From contig JASLNU010000108.1 of the NCBI GenBank assembly GCA_030745835.1, positions 11,095 through 75,094 on the forward strand: a DNA stretch of 64,000 bases, in the 5' to 3' direction. Both the position numbers and the translations under genes were made by a program. Positions 1 through 7,785 of this stretch are shown piece by piece. The stretch comes from GCA-2687515 sp002687515. Lineage in GTDB: Bacteria > Pseudomonadota > Alphaproteobacteria > Rhodospirillales > UBA2165. Every line of letters starts with the position of its first letter. Position 1 is the stretch's first letter. The notes beneath the pieces are model-generated. The model saw only the letters and a list, made by a program, of their open reading frames with translations, did not search any database and was not told where the DNA came from.

Positions 1-1112
1 TCGAATATATCGATGGCGGGGCCGGCGCCGATACCGGGATCGACCGCAATTGGGCGGCGCTCGATGCCGTTGAAATGGTGCCCCGCTACGGCAAGGTGAT
101 ATCGCCGCCGCCGACAGATATTGAATTGTTCGGCCAACCTTATTCGGCGCCCGTCGGGATCGCGCCAATCGGCGGCCCCGGAACCGGCTTCCCCGGCGCC
201 GAAACGTACCTCGCGCGCGCGGCGCAAGCGGCGCGTATCCCTTATAGTCTTGGTGTCGTTTCCGCCATCACCATCGAGCAGGCGGTGGAATTGGCGCCGG
301 ACGTCACCTGGCTGCAACTCTACCGGTTTGCCCGCAATGAACATAAAATCGGCCTCGATCTGGTGCGCCGCGCCGAAGCCGCCGGCGTCAAGGCGCTGAT
401 GCTGACCTGCGATACGCCAATGCGCACGACGCGGCCGCGCGAAACCAAGAGCGGCATCATGAATCCGTTCCGGCTGACCAACCGCCTGCGCCTCGACGCC
501 TTGTCGTCGCCGCCATGGCTGTTTTCGATGCTGCGCAACGGCATTCCGCGCTTCGTCAATTTGCGGACCTATATGGACGGCAATCCGAGCCTTGAAGAGG
601 CCGCCAAATTTATGCGCCGGGAAGGCGGCGGCGCCTTCACCTGGGAAGAAATTGCGCGCTACCGCGATCATTGGAAGGGCCCCTTGGTGCTGAAAGGCGT
701 GCTCCATCCGGCGGACGCCGAACGCGCGGTGGCGCTCGGGCTGGACGGCATTGTCGTTAGCAACCACGGCGGCCGCCAAATCGATGCCCTGCCGGCATCG
801 ATCGACGCGCTGCCGGCAATCGCAGGCACGGTTAGCGGCAAGGCAACCGTCATCCTGGACAGCGGCGTGCGTTCCGGCATCGACGTTGCGCGCGCCGTGG
901 CGCTGGGCGCCGACGCGGCCTTCGCCGGCAAGGCATTCCTCTGGAGCCTTGGCGCACTCGGCGGCCGCGGGCCGGCGCATATGATCGATCTATTCAAGGA
1001 CGAGATCGCGGCGAGCTTGGGACAGCTGGGCTGCCATACGGTGGCCGAACTTCGTTCCGTCAAGGTACGCCACCCGGGCGCCTACCAACCGGACGATTTT
1101 ACCGGCGATTAA
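1..1112 (+). CDS. FMN-dependent alpha-hydroxy-acid oxidoreductase, 5' end outside window
   Basis: The frame is open from base 3, reading EYIDGGAGADTG, which matches the N-terminal YI.GGA segment of glycolate oxidase/L-lactate dehydrogenase-type flavoproteins. The gene therefore starts before the window and the ATG at 75 is internal. The family oxidises 2-hydroxy acids to 2-oxo acids on FMN in a TIM barrel. Visible family blocks are LYRFARNE, the TCDTP strand, the LVLKGVLHPADAE strand with the FMN-binding Lys, and VSNHGGRQIDALPAS with the catalytic His and substrate-binding Arg, followed by a DSGVRSGIDVARAVALGADA phosphate-binding segment. The C-terminus is intact. It converges with the acyl-CoA dehydrogenase gene 16 bp downstream. 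The substrate (lactate, glycolate, mandelate or another) cannot be told from sequence. Confidence 0.9.
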   Translation, partial: EYIDGGAGADTGIDRNWAALDAVEMVPRYGKVISPPPTDIELFGQPYSAPVGIAPIGGPGTGFPGAETYLARAAQAARIPYSLGVVSAITIEQAVELAPDVTWLQLYRFARNEHKIGLDLVRRAEAAGVKALMLTCDTPMRTTRPRETKSGIMNPFRLTNRLRLDALSSPPWLFSMLRNGIPRFVNLRTYMDGNPSLEEAAKFMRREGGGAFTWEEIARYRDHWKGPLVLKGVLHPADAERAVALGLDGIVVSNHGGRQIDALPASIDALPAIAGTVSGKATVILDSGVRSGIDVARAVALGADAAFAGKAFLWSLGALGGRGPAHMIDLFKDEIAASLGQLGCHTVAELRSVKVRHPGAYQPDDFTGD

Positions 1113-1128
1113 TCCGGCAGGTTTCCGT

Positions 1129-3411
1129 TCACTTCAAATCCAGAACCCGGCGGGCGATGATATTGCGCTGAATCTCGCTGGTGCCGCCGGCGATGGTGGA
1201 ACGCCGGGCGCGCAGGAAATTGGACGCCGCATCGAACGAGCCGTCCTCGGGCTTGTGCGGTAATAGAAGCGCGCCGTCGCTGCCATAGGCTTCGATCATC
1301 AGATCGGCCAGGCGCTGCTCGCTTTCGGTGCCCAATAGCTTGACGTAGGACGCGTCGGGCCCCAATTCGCGCTCAGCCTGGTGGGTCGCGACGATCCCGG
1401 CGAAGGCGGCGGAGATGGCCAGAACCTCCAATTCCGCCCGCATCAGCCGTTCGCGGAACGCCGGGTCCTCGATGGCGCCGTTGGTCCGCGCCTTTTCCTT
1501 GATCCGCCGCAGCGCCTGAATATTGATGCGCGGATTGGCGCTGCCGGCGCGTTCGTTGGCGAGCAATGCCGTCGCCACGCCCCAGCCCTTGTGCATCTCG
1601 CCAACGATGTTTTTCAAGGGCACGCGCACGTCGTCCAAAAACACCTCGGCATATTCATCCTCGTCGGGCAAGGTCTGGATGCCGCGCGCCGTGATGCCCG
1701 GCGTCGACATATCGACCAGGATGAAGCTGATGCCTTGCTGCTTCTTGGGCGCGTCCGGGTCGGTGCGCACCAGGGCGAACATCCAATCGGCCAGGTGGCC
1801 CCAGGTGGTCCAGATTTTCTGGCCGTTGATGACCAGGTGATCGCCGTCGATAACGCCCGAGGTTCTGAGGCTGGCCAGGTCCGATCCGGCACCCGGCTCC
1901 GAATAGCCCTGGCACCACAGCACATCGCCCGACACCATGCCCGGCAGGTGTGTCTTTTTTTGCTCGTCGTTGCCGAAGCGCAGCAGGATCGGCCCGAGAT
2001 GGTTGATCGCCTGGGCCGAAATTTCAGGCGCCCCGATACGCGCCATTTCGTCGGCGAGGATGATCTGCTCGCTTAAGGAAGCATTCATGCCCTGCCATTC
2101 CTTGGGCCAGGCCGGCGCCACCCAGCCCTGGCCGTGAAGCTGCTTGTGCCACCACATGGAATCTTCGGCGTTTGGGCGCGTCGGCAGGTTGCGCAGCCTT
2201 TCCGGCAGCGCCTTTTCCAGCCAAACGCGCACGTCTTGGCGGAACGCGGCTTCGTCATCGCTATCGACGCGGAAGTGGGGAATCTCGGCGTCGGCGTCGT
2301 TGTGCGCCGATAATGCATGCTCCGTATAACGTTTCAGATGCGCCGGCGGCGGGCCATAGAGCGCCGACACCGCCATGGCGCGCTTTAAATAGAGCCCGAT
2401 ATCATGCTCGTCGGTGAAGCCGATGGCGCCATGCAGTTGAATACAGGAATTGCACACCTCGATCACTGCCGGCCCGGCCTTGGCCTTGGCCGCCGAGGCC
2501 AGCCAATCGGCGTGGCCGTCGTCCCGGTCCGAAAAGCCGGCGGCCTCGAAGACCAGGGCGCGAGCCGATTCCACCAACATGAAGTTATCGACGGCGCGGT
2601 GCTGCAACGCCTGGAAGGCGCTCAAGGTGCGCCCGAACTGGCTGCGGGTCTTCAGGTATTCATTGGTCATTTCCTGGGCCGCGTCCATCACTCCGATCAG
2701 CTCCGCCGACAGGCCCAATTGAATGACCGTATCCAGCCGCCGGCGTAAGAGCGCCGCGGCATCGCCCCGGGCCAGCACCGCCGCCTCGGCAACCGGTACC
2801 TCGCCCAAGCTAACGACGCCCAACGGGCTGCCATCGATGTTTCGCGCGGCCTCGGCGGAAAGGCCGGGCGCATCGGCCTCGACCAGCACCAGGGCACGGC
2901 TTTCGCCTTCGCCGGCATCGACGATGAAACCATCCGCGTTTGCCGCCGCCGGCACCGCCATCAGGCGGCCGGATAGCTTCAAATCGCCGCCGCTGCCGCC
3001 GGTTAGGCCGACCGGGTGCGCGGCATCGCCCCGGCTGTCGCCTTGCAGGGCGGGGACGATCAGCGCCTCGCCGGCGATGGCGCCGGCCAGGAGTTCGGCA
3101 AAGCTTTCACCGCCCTCGGCCAGGGCGAGGACGCCGGCCGCCGCCGGCACCAGCGGAAAGGTGGCCAGCGCGCGGCCGGCCTGTTCCGCCACCAGGCACA
3201 GTTCCAGCGCGCCGAGCCCGGCGCCGCCGGCACTTTCCGGCGCCAACAGGGCGAGCCAGCCATCGCCGCCGGCGTCGCCCAAGTCCTCAGGGTCGAACCC
3301 GGAGGCGCCGTCGCGCAGGGCGCGCAGCCGGTCTCCACCGCCGTGATCGGCGCCGAAGCGCTGGGCGCTTTCGCGGATCAGCGCCTGGTCTTCGCTGAGT
3401 ACGGTCTGCAT
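1129..3411 (-). CDS. Double acyl-CoA dehydrogenase (two ACAD units fused)
   Basis: A 760-residue protein made of two acyl-CoA dehydrogenase units; single ACADs are about 380 residues. Residues 1-370 form a weakly conserved unit, recognisable from the C-terminal helical part (RSQFGRTLSAFQALQHR, CIQLHGAIGFTDEHD). Residues 380-760 form a well conserved unit with WCQGYSEPGAGSDLASL (FAD/substrate region), NGQKIWTTWGH and GGTSEIQRNIIARRVLDL at the end. In the second unit the position of the usual catalytic Glu of the YEGT motif is Gly, as in the long-chain/steroid-type branch, where the base sits elsewhere. The fusion suggests an alpha-beta type heterodimer in one chain, as known for steroid side-chain ACADs encoded by paired genes. 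AGGAGA lies 8 bp before the ATG. It is in line with the hydratase/lyase gene 42 bp upstream, probably one operon. Confidence 0.85.
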   Translation of the reverse strand: MQTVLSEDQALIRESAQRFGADHGGGDRLRALRDGASGFDPEDLGDAGGDGWLALLAPESAGGAGLGALELCLVAEQAGRALATFPLVPAAAGVLALAEGGESFAELLAGAIAGEALIVPALQGDSRGDAAHPVGLTGGSGGDLKLSGRLMAVPAAANADGFIVDAGEGESRALVLVEADAPGLSAEAARNIDGSPLGVVSLGEVPVAEAAVLARGDAAALLRRRLDTVIQLGLSAELIGVMDAAQEMTNEYLKTRSQFGRTLSAFQALQHRAVDNFMLVESARALVFEAAGFSDRDDGHADWLASAAKAKAGPAVIEVCNSCIQLHGAIGFTDEHDIGLYLKRAMAVSALYGPPPAHLKRYTEHALSAHNDADAEIPHFRVDSDDEAAFRQDVRVWLEKALPERLRNLPTRPNAEDSMWWHKQLHGQGWVAPAWPKEWQGMNASLSEQIILADEMARIGAPEISAQAINHLGPILLRFGNDEQKKTHLPGMVSGDVLWCQGYSEPGAGSDLASLRTSGVIDGDHLVINGQKIWTTWGHLADWMFALVRTDPDAPKKQQGISFILVDMSTPGITARGIQTLPDEDEYAEVFLDDVRVPLKNIVGEMHKGWGVATALLANERAGSANPRINIQALRRIKEKARTNGAIEDPAFRERLMRAELEVLAISAAFAGIVATHQAERELGPDASYVKLLGTESEQRLADLMIEAYGSDGALLLPHKPEDGSFDAASNFLRARRSTIAGGTSEIQRNIIARRVLDLK

Positions 3412-3453
3412 CGGCTTATCTCCTGTTCACGGCGTTGCTTCCGCCAATTCGCG

Positions 3454-4287
3454 TCATTCGTCTTCCAGACTGACCGGACCCAGGCCGGGGCGGTAGGTCT
3501 TTTTATCGAGGAACTCGGTCATACCGCGCTCGCGCGTACCACCGGGATCGATGGCGCGCAGCGCCAATCCCTTGGTGGCCAGATATTCGTAGGCCATGTT
3601 CATGTCCATATCGCCGACATTGCTCATCGCCTGCTTGGTGTAGGCGAGCACCACCGGTGATTTTTCCATCAATTCGCGGGCGATGGTGGTCACTTCGTCC
3701 TTGAGCCTGTCCTTGGGCACGGACAAGGTGGCGATGCCCATCTCCACTGCCTTGATGCCATCAAAGGTACGCCCGGTCATGGCGTAGAACATGGCGTTGC
3801 GGTGATTGGCAAGATCGGCGAAGACCTTGGAGACGTTGCCGCCCGGCAGGATGCCCCAGTTAATCTCGGACAGGCCGAAGGTGGCGTCATCGGCGGTGAC
3901 GACGATGTCGCAGGCGGCCAGCGAGCAGAAGGCGCCGCCGAAGCAGAAGCCGTTGACCATGGCGATGGTCGCCTTCTGCGAGGTGGCCACATATTGCGCC
4001 CAATGGCGATGCGCCCATTGTGCTTTGAAGCGGGCCGCCGGATCGTTGTCGGTGGCGCGGAAAAATTCGCGTAGATCCATGCCGGAGCTCCAGCTTTCGC
4101 CGCTCCCGGTGAGGACGATGATTTTGGCGTCGTCGTCGGTTTCCAATTCGGCGATCACCTCTTCCATATCGTAGTGCAGTTCCGGGTTCATGGCGTTGCG
4201 CTTTTCCGGGCGATTGAACATCACCCAGGCGATGCCTTCATCGTCGATCTCGTATTTGACGCAGGCGAGTTCCTTGGATTTGGCCAT
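3454..4287 (-). CDS. p-Hydroxycinnamoyl-CoA hydratase/lyase (feruloyl-CoA hydratase/lyase type)
   Basis: Crotonase-fold enzyme of 277 residues, the usual length of the hydroxycinnamoyl-CoA hydratase/lyases that convert feruloyl-CoA to vanillin plus acetyl-CoA. It shows RPEKRNAM, the oxyanion-hole segment GSGESWSSGMDL, MVNGFCFGGAF and the diagnostic TFGLSEINWGILPGG, with Glu141 as the acid/base residue. The residue matching Ser123 of the Pseudomonas enzyme is Cys121, and a Tyr is kept in the C-terminal AYEYLATKG segment. I chose the ATG at 4287 because AAGGAG stands just before it; a start 15 codons upstream lacks one. Upstream lies a stub of an NDP-forming acyl-CoA synthetase, the family of Sphingobium FerA, and a vanillin-dehydrogenase-like gene sits at 33.2 kb. 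The specificity for ferulate or coumarate is inferred from motif similarity. Confidence 0.82.
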   Translation of the reverse strand: MAKSKELACVKYEIDDEGIAWVMFNRPEKRNAMNPELHYDMEEVIAELETDDDAKIIVLTGSGESWSSGMDLREFFRATDNDPAARFKAQWAHRHWAQYVATSQKATIAMVNGFCFGGAFCSLAACDIVVTADDATFGLSEINWGILPGGNVSKVFADLANHRNAMFYAMTGRTFDGIKAVEMGIATLSVPKDRLKDEVTTIARELMEKSPVVLAYTKQAMSNVGDMDMNMAYEYLATKGLALRAIDPGGTRERGMTEFLDKKTYRPGLGPVSLEDE

Positions 4288-4300
4288 CTTCTTTCTCCTT

Positions 4301-4486
4301 TTACTTTGTGGTTTCCATATTTCGCGTTCCACCTAATTGACGCATCCGCGGCAATGAACCCTGCCCTTGGAACCCCGGTTCCAGGCACTGCTGCAACGGC
4401 CGCCCGCCGATCTTCGAAGGATCGGCGGCGGCGCCGATGATGGCCACCGCCTTGGGGTAAAAGAAATTCTGCAAAATGTCGGTCAA
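4301..4486 (-). pseudogene. N-terminal stub of an NDP-forming acyl-CoA synthetase (FerA-like?)
   Basis: From a TTG at 4486 the frame reads FFYPKAVAIIGAAADPSKIG followed by GRPLQ and GF-G. This is the start of the CoA-binding (Rossmann) domain of NDP-forming acyl-CoA synthetases. After about 41 residues the similarity stops and unrelated residues lead to a stop, whereas the full proteins are near 700 residues. The stub ends 14 bp before the start of the hydroxycinnamoyl-CoA hydratase/lyase. That is the position expected for a FerA-type synthetase supplying its substrate. I read it as the remains of a large deletion, although an assembly join cannot be excluded. Confidence 0.7.
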
Positions 4487-4659
4487 GGCTACCCCGGTTT
4501 ATGTTTTATGGTTCGCCGCTGTATGTTCCTACATTTCCCGAGCCGCGACAAATAGATAAGGGTGCCGGCCCCCGCCATCCATCCGCGCATGCCTTGTTTG
4601 CGGTGAAAATTTGCTGAACAATTGCGTAAAGTGAAACCCAACCGGGAGAATACAGCCAG

Positions 4660-5208
4660 ATGGCCAGATTGAAGACGCTCGCCTACGAGGAAATGACCGA
4701 GGCGCAGCAGCGTGCCCATGACGACATTCTCGCCGGTCCGCGTACCCGCATTGTCGGGCCGATGAACGCTTGGTTCCGCAGCCCCGAACTAGCCGGTTTG
4801 GCGCAAAGGCTGGGCGCCTTCTGCCGTTTCTCGACGTCCTTGCCGCCGCGTCTTTCGGAACTGGCGATCCTCATCATCGCGCGTCAATGGACGGCGCAGA
4901 TCGAATGGTGGGCACATAAGCCGCTGGCGCTGGAGGCCGGCCTTAACGAAGCCGTCGCCGACGCCATCGCCAAGCGCCAACGCCCCGAATTCGAAAACCA
5001 GGACGAAGAAGTCCTCTACGATTTCTCGACCGAGCTGATCGAAACCAAGGCGGTGTCGGACCGAACCTACGCCGCCGCGCTCGCCGAGTTTGGAGAAAAA
5101 ACAGTGGTCGAACTGATCGCTGTCCTCGGCTATTACACATCGGTCGCCATGGTGTTGAACAGTTTTCAGGAACTGCCCGCCGACGGCAGTATGCCGCTCG
5201 ATGACTGA
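4660..5208 (+). CDS. Carboxymuconolactone decarboxylase family protein
   Basis: A 182-residue all-helical protein of the AhpD/CMD superfamily: FRFSTSLPPRLSELAILIIARQW.AQIEWWAHKPLALEAGL is the core helical pair. The CxxC pair of AhpD-type peroxidases is absent, which argues for the gamma-carboxymuconolactone decarboxylase side or a non-redox member. It is followed 32 bp later by an SDR gene on the same strand, probably co-transcribed. Its proximity to aromatic-acid genes fits a ring-cleavage or lactone-processing role, but the substrate is unknown. Confidence 0.75.
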   Translation: MARLKTLAYEEMTEAQQRAHDDILAGPRTRIVGPMNAWFRSPELAGLAQRLGAFCRFSTSLPPRLSELAILIIARQWTAQIEWWAHKPLALEAGLNEAVADAIAKRQRPEFENQDEEVLYDFSTELIETKAVSDRTYAAALAEFGEKTVVELIAVLGYYTSVAMVLNSFQELPADGSMPLDD

Positions 5209-5240
5209 ACCGGCATATCAATCCTCTATGGGAGAGCGTG

Positions 5241-5993
5241 ATGGAGCTTAACCTCAATGGACGTTGGGCGCTGGTGACCGGCGGATCGAAGGGTATCGGG
5301 CTGGCCTGCGCCAAGGCGCTGGCGGCAGAAGGCTGTAACCTGCATCTGGCGGCGCGCACGGCGGCGGATTTGGAAAAAGCGCGGGATGACATCGCCGCGG
5401 GCTACAACGTGGCGGTCAATACCTATGCGACCGATCTCAGCGAAACGGACGGGCGCGCCGGTCTAGTCAAGGATGTGGGCGATTTGGATATTCTGATCAA
5501 CAATGCGGGCGCCATACCGGGCGGCAATATCACCGATTTGAGCGACGATGTCTGGCGCCAGGCCTGGGAATTGAAGGTGTTCGGCTATATCGATATGGCG
5601 CGCATGATCTTTCCCGTCATGTGCAAAAAAGGAACCGGCGTCATCATCAACGTGGCCGGCATCGCTGGCAAGCTGGCGATGCCCGACTATGTTGCCGGCG
5701 CCACCGGCAATGCCGCGCTGATCAACTTTTCCCGCTCCCTTGGGGTCGCCGGCGCCGGGCAGGGGGTGCGCGTCGTCTGCATCAATCCCGGCCCGACCCT
5801 GACCGACCGGCTGATGTATCTGCGCCGGCTGACGGCGGAAAAGGAATTTGGCGATCCGGAACGGCACGGCGAACTGCCGGCCAATTCGCGCCTGGGACGG
5901 CCGGCCGAGCCCGAGGAAGTGGCCGACCTGGTGGTGTTTTTTGCGTCCGAGCGGGCATCGTTCATGACCGGCAGCGTCATCGACATGGAATGA
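5241..5993 (+). CDS. SDR-family protein with substituted catalytic residues
   Basis: Short-chain dehydrogenase/reductase fold, 250 residues. The cofactor motif TGGSKGIG (13-20) and NNAG (87-90) are intact, and the C-terminal INPGPTLTDR loop is present. Aligning VIINVAGIAG...GATGNAALINFSRSL with FabG-type enzymes puts Gly140 at the catalytic Ser, Gly153 at the Tyr and Asn157 at the Lys. Tyr150 lies three residues early and could be a shifted substitute. The ATG at 5241 is preferred to the GTG immediately before it because of the GGGAGA spacing. It probably forms an operon with the CMD-like gene. NAD(P) binding is likely; ordinary SDR catalysis is doubtful. Confidence 0.8.
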   Translation: MELNLNGRWALVTGGSKGIGLACAKALAAEGCNLHLAARTAADLEKARDDIAAGYNVAVNTYATDLSETDGRAGLVKDVGDLDILINNAGAIPGGNITDLSDDVWRQAWELKVFGYIDMARMIFPVMCKKGTGVIINVAGIAGKLAMPDYVAGATGNAALINFSRSLGVAGAGQGVRVVCINPGPTLTDRLMYLRRLTAEKEFGDPERHGELPANSRLGRPAEPEEVADLVVFFASERASFMTGSVIDME

Positions 5994-6192
5994 GACCCGC
6001 CATCCAATGCGGGACGGTCGCTGCCTGCTCGACCGATCAATAATATGGTAACGTCTATAATACAGACCCGTTGAACTCGTTGAATAAGGGGGGGATCAAA
6101 AATGGCCGATGGTGGGTGAATATTAATCCCGGCCTGTTTGATGCCGAGCGAGGCCACGAGGTCCACATAGATATCACCGAGGTTGATTAGCG

Positions 6193-6969
6193 ATGAACAA
6201 TTCAACAGCCGCGGCGCCCAGCGCCGCATTCACCGAATCCCATGTCGAAGCCGACGGCTTCAATATCAGATACCTGGAGGCCGGCAACGGCGCGCCGCTG
6301 GTTTATATCCACGGCGCCAGCGGCGTGCGGATGTCGCGCGCCCACGATATCTTGAGCGAAAGCTACCGGGTCGTCGCCATCGAGGTTCCGGGCTTCGGCT
6401 TGTCCGCCGCCAACGAGAGATCGAAAAACATGGATGATCTGGCATCCAGCCTGAGGGCCGCCGTCGCCGCCATCGGCATCGATGAATACAACCTGATGGG
6501 CATGTCCTTCGGCGGCAAGGTGGTGCTCACCATGGGCCTGCAGGACCCCGAAAAGATCAAGGCGCTGGTGCTGTTGGCGCCGGCCGCCATTCGGCTCTCG
6601 GACGCGCCGCCGCCCGCTGGCAGCCCCGCCGACATGAAGGCCGCCTTGCACGCTCATCCCGATCAGCATCCGGACCTTCCCAAATATCCCGCCGGCGTCC
6701 TCGAAAAGCAGCATGCGCTGGTCGGCCGCGTCATGGGCCCGCCCCGGGACGAAGCTTTCGAAACCGCCCTCGGCGGATTGCAGATTCCGGTGCTCGCCTG
6801 CTTCGGCACCGAGGACAAGGTGATGCCGCCCGAGGTCGCCGATATCTATGCCGAACTTTTGCCCAACTGCCATCTGATGATGATTTCCGACGCGGCGCAC
6901 GCGGTCGATGCCGACCGGCCCGAAGCGGTGGCGTCGGCGGCCGCCGATTTCCTCGAGCGCCATAAATAA
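6193..6969 (+). CDS. Alpha/beta-hydrolase
   Basis: A 258-residue alpha/beta-hydrolase fold protein. The oxyanion HG motif (VYIHGASG), the nucleophile elbow GMSFGG, the acid in CFGTEDKVMP and the His in SDAAHAVDADRP are all present in order, so the Ser-Asp-His triad is complete. Layout resembles meta-cleavage product hydrolases and dienelactone/ester hydrolases. The 200 bp before it hold no gene. Substrate unknown; the aromatic-acid neighbourhood makes a C-C bond or ester hydrolase plausible. Confidence 0.85.
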   Translation: MNNSTAAAPSAAFTESHVEADGFNIRYLEAGNGAPLVYIHGASGVRMSRAHDILSESYRVVAIEVPGFGLSAANERSKNMDDLASSLRAAVAAIGIDEYNLMGMSFGGKVVLTMGLQDPEKIKALVLLAPAAIRLSDAPPPAGSPADMKAALHAHPDQHPDLPKYPAGVLEKQHALVGRVMGPPRDEAFETALGGLQIPVLACFGTEDKVMPPEVADIYAELLPNCHLMMISDAAHAVDADRPEAVASAAADFLERHK

Positions 6970-7037
6970 TTCATGGTGCGCCGGGATAACGATATCATCG
7001 ATCCGTGAACTTTGCAGGGTGGAAGCCCGGTAACCGT

Positions 7038-7697
7038 TCATCCGGGCCTTTGGATCACCGCCAATGCCTCCGCCATTTTTACCGCCGAGGTGATGCCGTC
7101 CAGCACCGGCACGCCGAGGCTGTCCGAAAACTCGTCGACTTGATCGGCCGCCGCCGCCCCGCCAACGATCAGTACATCGGCGCCGTCATCTTCGATTGCC
7201 GCACGGCCGGCTGCCAAGATCGAGCGGTTGAGGTCATCCGCATCGGGCGCCGCGCCACCCTCCAGATGGCAAGCCAGGCGGACCCCCGCCAGGCGCGATT
7301 GCAAGCCGTAATCGGCCGCCAGTTTCGGCATCAGGGTAAGCCCGGTTTCCTGAAAACAGATGAACGAAAACCGTGCCCCCAATTGGCAGGCAAAATGCAA
7401 GGCCGCTACGGTCATGGCGGTCACCGGCCTCGGCGTCGACCGGCGGGCCGCGCCCAATCCGGAATCGCTGGATGAGGCAATGACCGCCGCATCGAATCCA
7501 CCTTCATGCCCGGCCAACACTTCCAGCACCGCATCGACCGCATCGGCGCTTTCGGCGGGCGATGAAATATAGGCGGCGCCGTACGGCGCCGTTGCCGCAA
7601 TAATTTCGGTATCCCGGTTTGCACACCGCCGGGCGATGCCGGCGATGCGTTCGGTCAGCGACACCGTCGTATTGGGGTTGACGATCAGAAGTTTCAT
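7038..7697 (-). CDS. Asp/Glu/hydantoin racemase family protein lacking both catalytic Cys
   Basis: The start MKLLIVNPNTT and the two-domain pseudo-symmetric layout identify the Asp/Glu/hydantoin racemase family. In active hydantoin racemases each half supplies one Cys (VIACFGDPGL and VLGCAGM). Here these sites read VIASSSDSGL (Ser75) and IVGGAAAAD (Gly178), so neither catalytic Cys is present. The ATG at 7697 is chosen because an upstream frame would run through a long palindrome. It is transcribed away from an aminotransferase and hydantoinase, so the context is hydantoin metabolism. The protein may be a regulator, bind ligand only, or use another chemistry. Confidence 0.75.
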   Translation of the reverse strand: MKLLIVNPNTTVSLTERIAGIARRCANRDTEIIAATAPYGAAYISSPAESADAVDAVLEVLAGHEGGFDAAVIASSSDSGLGAARRSTPRPVTAMTVAALHFACQLGARFSFICFQETGLTLMPKLAADYGLQSRLAGVRLACHLEGGAAPDADDLNRSILAAGRAAIEDDGADVLIVGGAAAADQVDEFSDSLGVPVLDGITSAVKMAEALAVIQRPG

Positions 7698-7726
7698 GAT
7701 AGCCCGTGCCCGCACTGGTGATGGCG

Positions 7727-7754
7727 GCGCCTTATAGTCTAGACTATAGGGCGC
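7727..7754. promoter_or_regulatory. 28-bp inverted repeat between divergent genes (candidate operator)
   Basis: The core TATAGTCTAGACTATA (7733-7748) is a perfect 16-bp palindrome. After one mismatched pair it continues for five further base pairs on each side (GCGCC/GGCGC). It lies 30 bp before the racemase-like start and 32 bp before the aminotransferase start, in an 88-bp divergent spacer. The inner GTCTAGAC resembles the centre of GntR/HutC-type operators such as NagR/DasR sites. No regulator gene is next to it. A role controlling both directions is inferred from position and symmetry. Confidence 0.6.
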
Positions 7755-7785
7755 GGCAGGGGCGAACATTCTCGAAGGTGAAGGA

